From assembly GCA_026874595.1 (NCBI GenBank), contig CM049310.1:38881558-38945557 (forward strand): 64,000 bases of DNA, read 5' to 3'. The position numbers and the translations under genes were made by a program. Source of the DNA: Sipunculus nudus. Its lineage: Eukaryota > Annelida > Sipuncula > Golfingiida > Sipunculidae. Below the pieces are notes generated by a model. The model saw only the letters and a program-made list of their open reading frames with translations, was not told where the DNA came from and searched no databases. Below, in pieces: positions 12,441 through 24,600 of the stretch (positions are counted from its first letter, which is position 1; each line of letters begins with the position of its first letter).

Positions 12441-12876
12441 ATTTAGAATTTTACACATCAATTGAGAATTTTACGTGTATAATTTACTCAATTTTCTATT
12501 TGTGAAAAGATAGTATAAGGGAGATTCAAGCTAAAGTATTTTATGGAATAATGAAGTTGCTCCTTGTTCAGGCTAACCAATCTCCTTCAAAAACTGGATA
12601 AAAAAATGCATATTATATGCAAACGACATGTGAGTGAACAACAATTTGCGATCATATAAAAGTACTGTAGAAGTATTAGGACGCACTCTGGTTAGAGGAA
12701 TAGAGTATAATGTGGTGTGTACAGCAGTAAAAACGTCGTTTATAACAATGTTATTATAGAAAAATACAAAGAAACTCCGAGTAGTTACTGAGGAGGTACG
12801 TGAGGACCAAAAATATCCGGCAAGATTGTGGACTAGAAAATATCCCGATTGTCAGTTCTCGACAGAACGCTGAGTA

Positions 12877-13075
12877 TTGATTTATAGATGTAATGATAAA
12901 ATAAGATTGAAAATGATGCAGTGGAAATACTTAATATTTGGCTCACTAGAATATAACTACACAAAATGGGTAAATATGACACTAATAAGTGCTTTGTATG
13001 CGGAAAAAACGGATTATGTTGAACATTTTTTCGAGAAATGTAGAGAGCTTAGACAGTTTCGATGTCGACAGATCG
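12877..13075 (+). mobile_element. LINE remnant: RT C-terminal zinc-binding motif
   Basis: Two frames read together give CNDKIRLKMMQWKYLIF, then KMGKYDTNKCFVCGKN (a C-x2-C pair), then DYVEHFFEKCRELRQF (H-x4-C), as in the zf-RVT region of LINE polymerases. Frameshifts separate the parts, so it is a fossil. Confidence 0.6.
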
Positions 13076-13167
13076 GCGGTGCTCTCATTGGTCGGATAAA
13101 ATAACAATACCACGATGGTGCTCGGAAGCCGCTCGGGCCTAGATGACTTGCATGGAGTGGAAGACCG

Positions 13168-13565
13168 CCACACACTGTCCGCTAAGCCTGATTAAACAGC
13201 TAATTATACGCGGCCAGGAACCGTAACACGAGTTAGTTTTGTGTCAGACGGAATCATTTGGTTCTATTTTATGTGCATGCTGTCCACACACTGTCCGCTC
13301 AGCCTGAATAAATAGCTAATAATACGCGGCCAGGAACCGTAACACGAGTTTGTTTTGTGTCAGACGGAACCATTTGGATCTATTTGCAAGAGATAATTAC
13401 GTGCCATGCTGTCGGTAGGTTAGAAATGGAAGGTTTATACAGCAGGTCACTCGGGGTTCTCCGCCATCGTTTCATACCTTGTGTCTTTATATTACTATGT
13501 GTAGCATAAGGCTAAATAGGGGTCACTTAGACATGTTTTAATGGTGACTTCAAGGGCCTGTGGAG
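13168..13565 (+). repeat. Tandem 117-bp duplication inside a dispersed repeat
   Basis: The stretch starting CACACACTGTCCGCT and containing CGGCCAGGAACCGTAACACG occurs twice (13168 and 13285). Sequence after the second copy, down to CAAGGGCCTGTG, reappears at 57664-57915. Confidence 0.8.
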
Positions 13566-14280
13566 AACCACACTCACACGTCCTGATCTTGGAACAAATC
13601 AAGAAATGTTTACAAGAAGTGAAAGGCAGATAATGAATGTTAGAGGTTCTGAAATAGATGCTAAAATTAAAATACGACCGTGTGCGGGCGCTACCTGTGT
13701 AAACGCACAACCATACAAAAATTAACACTCAATCTAAAATTGTGGGACTAATATTTAATGTAATTTTTATTCAGTGTATTGCATATATATGACAATATAT
13801 CCGATGTTCCGAAAAACTTCAAAATATAAACGTTCCATATGCAACTTGAGATATATCATCATACAATGTTCCATCAAAGGAAAACAATTAGGAAATACAG
13901 AAGCATGCATATATGTGTTCTTTGGTCATCGCAAGGTCGCAAGCAGCCCCGTGTGAAGTACATAGTTCAGCCAACAGATGTCGCCTGTATATTGTGTTGT
14001 CGTGACCGCTGATGGTCCCTGTAAACATATGTTTATATAGCTTTGGGTCATAACCTAGATATTATTGTCATGGCCATTTTAAAGAACAAACTAAAGATAC
14101 ATGAATATCATACATATAAATGATAAATATTTATATAGTTAAAATACTTAATACTTACGCTCCTTAATCTGTTATCGAGGCATGATTTTGATATATTACT
14201 GATCGGTGTAGACAATAACGCTTGTTCGCCTGTCTAAGGTTTCAATGATAAATGTAAGGGTTTACCTCTGATCCCAGAAT

Positions 14281-14448
14281 TTATTCGGCTCTCGAAACAT
14301 AGAACATGTCGAATCCGTTGTACCGCTGACTCAGATCTGTCTTAAACTCCATGCAAAGATGTCTGCCTGTAGACCGTAACGGAACCGGAAGTGTGTAGCC
14401 GCACAGCTTACCAATCAGAGGGGCCGAATTGTCTGATCCATCAAACAC
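14281..14448 (-). CDS. Multi-CUB gene exon 10: CUB4 second half and stop
   Basis: 168 nt. Acceptor GTCAAG|GTGTTTGAT. Encodes VFDGSDNSAPLIGKLCG, then FKTDLSQRYNGFDMFYVSRAE and TAA at 14283-14281. The protein ends a few residues after the last CUB strand, with no membrane anchor. An AATAAA hexamer (14285-14280) overlaps the stop codon. Confidence 0.82.
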   Translation of the reverse strand: MFDGSDNSAPLIGKLCGYTLPVPLRSTGRHLCMEFKTDLSQRYNGFDMFYVSRAE

Positions 14449-17400
14449 CTTGACAAACAATATTTGTATATAATTGTAAAAGAATCACACGTTTACCAAG
14501 AGAGATGAATACCTATATCATTTATTTATTTCTTCAAACAGAAACAGTAAGTGCCTTTTTTATTATTCTAAATATAAATAAAAACCAGGTTTATTTTAGG
14601 TCCGAAATTAAGATATATTTTGGTGATATAAATGATGATTTCACATGAACTAACCTTCAGGTAGTCATAATCGCAATGTTCGTGAGCCTCGAGGTTGAAG
14701 GAATTGAAAGATAGGGATATTCTTGTACCCCTAGGTCCAGACACTCTGATGTTACACACCAAGTTGTCTAAGTATAATCCCGGCCATCCTGGACTTAGTA
14801 TTCGACCATAACGGGATGTGAAAGTTCGATTGCATGCTGAAATAAGGAATTACTGGACACAGGTATCGTGATTATCACATGATTATAAATTAGACACTCC
14901 TCAATGTTTTAATGTCCCCTGGTATATGTAAACAATATTGGCAAAGAATAAATGTCTGCCTTGGTTATTGTTTTCTGACATTTTCATGTCTATGTAGGTT
15001 CTTTAAGACTACATAATATTATTATGATAACACAAGGGCTATTAAACATTAATATTCATACATCCGCTCCAAATTAAAAGGATAAACGATTTCCTACATA
15101 ATATCTACTATAATATGGCAGAAGGCAAGGTTTTCTTATCAGTGGATTAGTATCGGAAATTAATATATCTTTACTTCCGGTAGTTGCTATATATTTTATG
15201 GCTCGTTACTTTTATATTTCAACGTTTTCGCCATGGACGCGACAACATCCTAGTTTATAGCATGCAGAAATAGTGTGACCAATGGCAAGCACATTATTGT
15301 CCCTTGTGTACAGTTGGTTTAATGAATACGTTTCTAATCGAGGAGAAAATATTGCTTCACACAGACGGGATGAATAAACTGTACATGAATGTAAATTTTA
15401 TAAAGAAGAACTAAATAAAAAAAAATAATAATAAAAATAATTATAATAATAAGTATTATTATTATTAATGTTTAATATATAAATATAATTTCTCTTAATT
15501 ACGTTCCTCGTAGTAGCAGAGGCGACTTGCAGTTCATGAATGATTTCTCTGTGCTAGGCTGTAAATTTTGCAAAGAACTACAGATGTTTATACATGTAGG
15601 CCTATATACAGTTAAACACTATCACTATTTATACTTTTATCAAGCAACGCTAAACTGATGGGTGCTTAATACAATTAAAGTTTTATACCTGAAGCAGAAC
15701 CAAAATACTCAATATCAAAACCCCGTTTCCTCACAGACCCATCTGTTTTTAATTCCAGGAAACCCTCGTTGCCAGAAAGCAGCACCGTCTGAGGGAGATT
15801 CTTCCCACACAGCTTTTTGATCAGAGGGGCCGTACGGTTATATCCGTCGTAAATCTGAAACAATCCGTAAGTATGACACTTTTGAATCGAGGTATTATGA
15901 ATATATCAGACTTGCCATGTCGTTTGTTCCCGTGTGCTTGATAACTCTGAAAGCATCCAATTTTCTGTCCAGCCTTGAGTTTGTCTATTAAAATTATGTA
16001 ATATTAAATGTTATGCTGTGTAGTTGTATAAGGTCGGACTCGGTCTATGACACAGTCGAGACATATACTGTGTGTACGTACCTGTTTATCTAATTCTTTT
16101 TAAAACATGTTATCAGCGTTCTTCCATAATGCCTGACGCGTGTCCGATAAACCGTGAAACTATTGAACTGGTTGTTATCGGAGAAACATATGAACTTAGG
16201 CACGGATATATGAGGGGAACAGTGAGAATTAATTTTCAATAGTCTACTAAATGAGCACTGTGGCACTGTTTAATATCTGAATTATCATCATTAAATACTA
16301 GAAAGCAGTCTGAGACCCCATATCTCTACCAACAATCTCGATCCCAGGAATATGACCGGGAACCTGATCAAGCTTTCTTGTGTGATACTATAATCTTGTG
16401 TGACCTCATCATCTAGCAGATGCAAAATAGAGCAAATATTCAATGCTGGAAATGGGATGGGCACGGGGCTTTTCTAACAGACCCTCGTTACTTTTGATTA
16501 TATCATAAAATTCTAATGAAAGCATTATATGCAGTATATATAAAATAGCCAACGGTAATTGGTAATAGATTTAACCATAGACACCCACCACCTTCAAGAC
16601 TTTCCGGTTCTATGGTACCTTGCTAGAGCTTTTTAAGAGTTCCAGTATTAGTTTGCCCGGGTTTACGATAAGTGACCGTTTTACGATTCTCAAATGGGCC
16701 CACACACGAGACATAGGACATAATCTAAATAAAAAAACGGACAGCAAATGAAGTCAAAGCAATGATTCAAAGCTAAACATTCATTATGAATAATGCTCTT
16801 TGGTCTGCAAACAAGACACGAGCAACTCACCTTTAGATAATCATAGCTACAGTTAGCTTGATTTTCCAGCGTAAAGGAGTTGAAGAATAAGGAGACTGCT
16901 TGTCCTGAAGGCACGGAGACCCGAATGTTACAGACAGCATTGTTGGGGTAGTCACCAGGCCATCCAGGGCTCACGATACGTCCACTTACTCCAGAATAAA
17001 CCCCATTACAGGCTTGTAACGAATTAAATTTTATATCACAAGAGAAAGTATTAAATATATGTGAGTAATTATATAGATAATATCGATATCCCATTTAGAT
17101 TAAAAATAAATAAATAAATTTGGTCTACTATATTACAAATAAAGTGTTGATGATCTCCTATTCAGTAATTGTTCATTACCACCAGAAACACCATTGTGTC
17201 AAATAGTATTTATTCGGAGACAATATAGGAAATTTTGGTATAAATACTGAAAATATAGGAATCTACAGGAAACAATTTTCTGTCATAGGATTACACAGGA
17301 AAATATAGGAAATAAAGGAGTTAGCGGAAGCCCTGCACTTACTTCCTTCGTATGACGTATACGTGATGTCAAACCCGTAGTACGCTATACTCGAGTCTGT

Positions 17401-20400
17401 TTTGAAGACGAGATAAATATTATTGCTTGATGCTTGTAATGGTGTAGGAAATATATATCCACAGATCTTGTCAATCACAGGAGCCGAACTGTCCGACCCA
17501 TCATGTATCTATAAAAATAAATTGTATATAAATTAAGCATAATTTTCTTTTTATCGTTGAAAATATTCAGTAGGTATATGGGAGAGTATATATATATCTT
17601 TCATATCCTTAACAAAAGCTCAGTATACAAGATCTAGCTTTTTCTTTTTGCCAAAGTTGGCGTTCGACACTTTGGCTAAGGGTTTTATTTTTATCACCGT
17701 CAGCAAAATGTAAAAATCTGTAAAGAAAATATCTTAATATTGTAATTTCAGGATATAAACTAAATATTTCCCCTAAAAAAAACCGAAATCCTGAAGGTTA
17801 AGCAATAAAGAATACAATACTTTTCGCATGGATAACTTGGTCCTTTCTGAATCAGCTGTGGCACAAAAAGTGTGATTATTGTTATGTTTTCTTTGATGAT
17901 TTTCTTTCCATGATTGTAAGCAAATCCAAAGAAATACAAGAAATATAATAAATATGTTATTTTTTTATTGGCCCCGTCTAGGTGTTTAAAGGCATCTTAT
18001 GCACAAACGATAAAACATGACAATTTATGATGACCTTGATAAACCACCCTGACTTAGTAGCATCTGACAAGGCGTTGAATTGAGTTTTATTTGTCATAAT
18101 TTTTAATAAAGATTGGTTAGGCAAGCTACGTAGCTTATTCATTCGTAAATAACAACAGGAGCGAAAAAAGTGGACTTGCTTTAAGGTAGTCGTATGAACA
18201 ACCTTCATTAGATTCCATCTTGAAATAATTGTAAAACAGTGACAGCTTGGTTCCCGGTGGTCCTGATATGCTGAAGTTACACACCAGATTGTTTGGATAA
18301 TTCCTTGGCCATCCTGGGCTTAATATTCGACCATAACTGGAGGTGAAGGTTTTGTTACAAGCTGAAACCAACACATATTCCCGTTATCTTCTTAGACTTA
18401 GGCCCCTATTACGTAGGTCACGTTCTATGCTAATGCATGTAATGGTTTCATACCTCATTCATTGAGTATTATTTTTGCACGCTGTATTCCAGTAGATTAC
18501 ACATTCACTCTTGAACATAAACAGATACTTTACCCGCTAAGCAAAATAATACAGTTTCAATTTTATAACAAAATATACATATCATTTAGGTGCATATCGG
18601 ACTCGTTCCCTCAAACATTTGCTTAATCTCTTTTAGACTTTGGAGCGGAATATCTAAGATTATTTACATTCCATTAATTAATGAGCGGAACAGAATTTGC
18701 AGCCTTGGAAATAGGTATTTCGCGGTATTCAGTATACATGAATTCTGTTACATGCACAGGAAACTTGAAACCAGCTTGGACCATTATTAAGGATCGTCCC
18801 CTTGCACAACATCACATCAATACAACCTTTGTAAATTGAATGTAATTACCTCCTTCATAAGAAACATATGCGATATCAAACCGACGGACTGAGCCAGTGG
18901 GATTGAAGCTGTCTGTGCGAAACTCGAGGTAAACGTTATTCCCTCCGGCCAAAACAGAACGTTGAGATTTACTGCCACACATCTTACGGATAAGGGGTGA
19001 TGATTTGTTTGACCCATCGTATATCTAAAAAAACATTTCATTTTCATTTTACTTTAACCTGTAATAATTGAATCATAATGTTATGCATTTATTAAGAATG
19101 ATTCGCTGCTGTAAAAAAAAAATTAGCCTGAAAAAGGTGCGCTGTTATCTCCTGTCCTGTATTTTCATGTGTAAGTGGATGTACGTTGCCAATAATCCAT
19201 TAATAAAGCTCAAAAGTATTAGACATCGTGGCATAATTTCTAGTTTCTAAGGAGATACATCAAGGACCTTCCAGAATTTTAAGCAAGAAGTGTTTAGGTC
19301 TAAAGGTTTTTGCCAAAATTGCAACCAAAACTAATTATGTTGGTCGGTTATACTTTTTAATCAGCGGTTAATTAAATACATGGTGTAGAAATGACTGCTT
19401 AGGACTGGTTTGAGGGGTCCCTTATGCATCATTGCATTCAGGCCAGAATTATGTGGAAAACGAGAACCGTAGTACGATGATTTCTTACTTTTGTTACCTG
19501 GTGCAAGTAACTCTCAGGGAAAAAGAACGTTTCACTTTAAAATTTGATTATAAAATAGGCCAAAATGAGATCGAAACTTAGGTTTATTATGTTAAGAGAG
19601 GTTAGATGCAACTCTCCGTCTTGGAAGGTAAGTGCATTTACCACCTAAGTTTTGCCTAGGAATGACGTTTGGTCTGTCAGAAATGATTCCAGTGTTAAAA
19701 AAATCCACATAAAAATATACATGCCATTGAAGCCATTATTAAAGCAGCGAACAGTATGAAGCAAGAGTTACTGAATTCGTAAGTTAAATCAAGAGTTCTT
19801 ATTGTATCGCCAGACATAGTCTGGAGATACTATGGTTTAGGCACGGTCGCGCCGCCGCCGCCGCCGCCGCCGACGAGATTTCTTTTGGACACAATAACTC
19901 AAAAAATATTTCACGGATCTTTACCAAACTTGGTATATGTATAGATATGGGTGAGAGGACGACGCCTATTTAAAATGAGGTCATGACCTCAACTAGGAGA
20001 GTGACCTTGACCTTGAATAGGTTCAATATTGGGGAAAATCACACAAATTCTTAAATATCTCAAGAAAACTTGCATGGATTGATCCCAAAATCAAGTTGAT
20101 CGAAGATCATGGATAGGGTTGTCATGTTCCAGAAACTGGTGGCGCCACCTATTATTCTTTACTTGTTTTCATGCCGTTTAATATCCCCCAAATAGCTACT
20201 TGACAGTACTGTGAGCATTATAAGTCAAAAACTAATGGACAAATTTCTTTCATATTATGCATATACATGGATATGGGTTATAGGATAATGTTTATTTGAA
20301 TAGGGGTCATGACCTTTCCAATGAGTGGCCTTGACCTTGAATATTGCCATATATGGTGAAAATCACACAAAATCATTAATTTCTCAATAAGGGATGCATT

Positions 20401-21649
20401 GATTGGTCCAAAAATCAACTTGAACGAAGATCTTGGATAGTGTTGTCATGAACGGGAAACAGGTGGTGCCACCTGTTATTCTTTTACTTGTTTTCGTGCC
20501 GTTTAATACCCCATCATTGCCACTTAACAGTTTTGTGAGCATTATAAGTCAAAAACTAATGTACAAATTTCTTGCATATACATAGACATAGGTTAGGGGA
20601 TGATTATATTGAAATTTGGATCATGACCTTTTCTATGAGAATGACCTTTTTTATGAGTGTGGTCTGATATTAATTGTTGCTGAAGATGGGGGGCCTATTC
20701 TTAAAGGGGGGGGGGATTAATTGTCTGGCGATACTATGGCACCTGCGGTGCCAAGAAATATCTAGTTATTTAATGAGTTTATAATATACCTTAATATATT
20801 CAGAGGCGCAATTTGAACGATTGTCCATGAAAAGGTCATCGAAGAACAGCGCAAGCTTGGTACCCTGAAGTCCAGACACACGGGTGTAGCAAACAATATT
20901 GGTTGGGTATTGTCCTGGATATCCCGGACTTAAAAGTCGTCCCTTGTTTCCATAAACGGTTTTATTGCATGCTGAAATCAGACATGAAGCACAGTAAACT
21001 ATGTTATATATAATTATTGAGATACCTTAATTTTGCAAAAGTGAATCACTCATATCAGTACGTCATACTTTAAGTTAGAGCGAAATTATATAAAACTTTT
21101 ATAACATTACACTTCTTAACTCTGCCTTTCGCTCATTAATACTAGTTTCTTAATTATTTAACATGTACGAGCAGATTTGGTTATTCACATATACTTCAAA
21201 GCAAAAGCAAAACATATAGTGGTTGAGACGAAGGTGAAATTCAGCAACCCGTGTTGGCAGTAGGATTTATTCACTTCATTGATTTGTCCTTAGTGAAATG
21301 ACAGTGTTCTTCTATTGTAACATTGTATTTCTTCTTTTACCCCTTATATATAGTTAACTTAAAGGAACATTCATACGCTCCTTGAAGTCACATCCATGAA
21401 CGAACAAAAGGGAACTGCCAATACGATCTTATTCCTGAATTTAAAATAAAATCCCCCAAGACACCTGGATGGCAAATTTACCCCTGCATTGGAAACGTAA
21501 ACCTATTGAAAGCTTGACTTAAACAATGACGTAACATAATCTGTAACTTTTTAAGTAAATAGAAAGAAGATTATTTTTTTAAACAAATTTGCAGATTACT
21601 GTCATGGCTACCTGCCTATACAATGGGAAGCTGAAGTTATTGAAGATGT

Positions 21650-21687
<38 letters not shown>

Positions 21688-24600
21688 AGACCAGTAGTAG
21701 GAACGTATTCGAACGTGCCGATGTCATCGATCCCTTATCGATATTTTATATCCAAACGATAGACTGATCGATTATCTTATTCAAATTATGAAACCGTCTT
21801 ATTTGACAGAAGGTACCTTTCTCATATCTTTATCAAGAGAATCGACCAAGTGTTTGGAGTATTAAGTTCTTATCGTATTCAACAATTTTCGGAAAATCTG
21901 GCAGTTCGAAAATTAACCCTAAATGCGTAGAACAGGTGCCCAGTATAAATATCATCAAATTAGTATTAGTAACAATAAACAGACTGAACCCATATGTCTT
22001 CACCTATGTGAATTTTATCATGTAGAAAGTAAGGCCACCTATATTAGATCCTGCCGGAAGACTGTCAGTCCTTCCTTGATCTCTTAGCTCAGGGGTGGTT
22101 GGTGAAGCCCTGCTGCTAGGTTGAGTTGTGGCACGTGACACCGATGGTGCGTACCTCGCGGCGGTCGGCACAGGTTGGTCCTCCGTTGTGGCATGTGGCA
22201 CATGCCGGTAAGTAGTCATGGTGGGTCGCACAGGGCGGACGTCAGTCGTGGCATGTGGCCGACGACGGTCTTCAGTTGTTATATGTGTCAGCGGTCGGTC
22301 CTCAGTTATAACATGTGGCACAGGTCGGGCCTTAGTTGTAATATGTGGCACCGGTCGGGCCTCAGTTGTAATATATGGCACAGGTCGGTCCTCAGTTGTA
22401 TCATGTGGCGCAGGCTGGGCCTCAGTTGTATCATGTGGCACATGTCTGGCCTCAGTTGTAACATGTGGCATCGGTCGGGCCTCAGTTGTAATATGTTGCA
22501 CCGGTCGGGCCTCAGCTGTAACATGTGACACAGGTCGGTCCTCAGTTGTAACATGTGGCACAGGTTGGACCTCAGTTGTAACATGTGGCATAGGTCGGAC
22601 CTCAGTTGTGGCATATGGCGTTGATTGAGTATCATAAGGCAGCACTGCAGATAATGATATCGATGTGTTAACTACATTTGAATGCAACGGCAATGTTTTA
22701 CAGTAGGCATTAGCATGGATCATTCCCTGATACATCTAAATAGTTTACATGTAATATATGTCAGAGACACTGCTTTATTATCAGCACGATATTCATGATT
22801 GTTACATGGAGTGATATTTAAGACATAAATTTATTAACCGCATGCTTTTACCCGCTTTTACCCGCTTGCTTTTACTCCATGATCAATATCCATGCAAACA
22901 ATTATGGTGATCTCTGCATTAGTTGTTCAGATACTTCAGCTTTTGTATCAAATTTTCCAGTATTCTGAGCTGTACTTTAAAGTGCCATAGCTCAACGGAT
23001 ATGGGTAACAGAGACCTAATTTCAGGTTTCCATGGAGACTTTTCATGGGTCTCCCTGTGTGTCAAGAATGAAGATTCTAGGTCCAGTCGTTACAATTTGA
23101 GCCCTGTTGACAGATAACTACATCCTTAAAGGTCTCAAAAATAGAGGAAAACAATTGTAAAAATTTGAAAAATACAGGTGGCGCCACCAGTCTGCAGGAA
23201 CTGATGAAACATCTCATGATCAATATGTATGCCAAAAATCATGACCAACACTGATGTAGTTAATCAAATATTGAAGTTTTTTATGAAATTTTTCACTATT
23301 CTGGGGGGTACTTTGGGGCCCAATAGCTCAAAGGATATGGGTAACAGAGACCTAATTTCTGGTTTCCATGGAGACTTTTCATAGGTCTCTAAGAAAATCA
23401 GGAATGAAGATTCTAGGTCCAGTCTTTACGATGTGTGCCCTGTTAACAGATGTTCACATTTTTAAAGGTCTCAAAAATAGAGAAAACAATTCGCAAAAAA
23501 TCGAAAAATACAGGTGGCGCCACCAGTCTGCAGAAACTGATGAAACATCTCATGATCAATATGTATGCCAAAAATCATGACCATCAGTGATGTAGTTAAT
23601 GAGATATTGAAGTTTTTGTATGACATTTTTTACTATTCGGGGGGGGGGTACTTTGGGGCCCCATAGCTCAAAGGATATGGGTAACAGAGACCCAATTTCT
23701 GGTTTCCAAGGAGATTTTTCATGGACCTCTCAGAATTTCAAGTTACAAGATTCTAGGTCCAGCGGTTTCGATTTGTGCCTGGTTAACGGAGAGACGGACG
23801 GACAGGCAGACAGACGGACGACGGACAAAGAGTGATCGCTAAAGGTCAGCATGACTGAAAGTCAGCTGAGCTAAAAATGTTTACGCTGGTAGCTAATAAT
23901 TATGCATCAAATATTGTACTCGGTTAGTGGTTGGAACTGGTTGTAAAATCATGCTCGATGATTAAAGAAAGCAAAACGACCGATCATCGATTATAAGTCG
24001 AATATTTTATGTTCCTTCAATTCTACTTTGAAATTTATTGTATAGAATTATACCTAAAATATTGACCAAGGACATTTCGTCTAAGTTGTACATCATGCTG
24101 AAAGATTACAATAGTGGCCAAATTGTCGACACTTGTTCGCTACACAGGGTTCAGTTTTCATGGTGTTCATTACTTCTTGTTATGTCTTTCTTATATCTCT
24201 GACTGGATTAGAATATTTTTAACTGGTTAATGACTTCTTTTTATGTACATGCATAATGACTTGTGACCGATTATACGAAAATGCAACAAATTGAATCGAT
24301 TATGAAAGAAAATGACCAATACTCGATGTAATCGATTAATTCGTACACCACTACTCTCAGTTCATATTAATGGTCTGAATCTTGATTAATTGTATGAATG
24401 TGCTTCTTTATACTTTGCATATTTAAGAGGTTACAGATCCAATCAGTATATATATATCACGGGATAACAACAACCTTTCGTAATATAGGGGGTTCCTTAG
24501 GCCAAAAAAGTTGTCTTTTATTGTATGTTTCTATAAAAATGTCATATGATCATGATAAAGCATGATAATAACATAATTGTTTTACAAAACAGGTAAAAGC

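Larger units (their letters stand above)
9263..13594. other. Spacer between the arms, repeats only
   Basis: No convincing gene. It contains a C-homopolymer near 9700, a (GACG)n run near 9910, the GACCTTGACC array, a 150-bp tandem repeat, a LINE zinc-finger remnant and a 117-bp tandem duplication. Confidence 0.7.
13595..19024 (-). repeat. Right arm of the inverted duplication (visible part)
   Basis: Mirror of 1-9262. Homology probably continues past 19024 into sequence whose partner lies outside the window. This arm holds the intact reading frame. Confidence 0.85.

Noticed and set aside
22175-22635. Three further long open frames over the Thr/Pro repeat on both strands
   Set aside because: They are other-frame readings of the 30-bp repeat; only the frame ending at 22039 joins in phase to signal-peptide and CUB exons.
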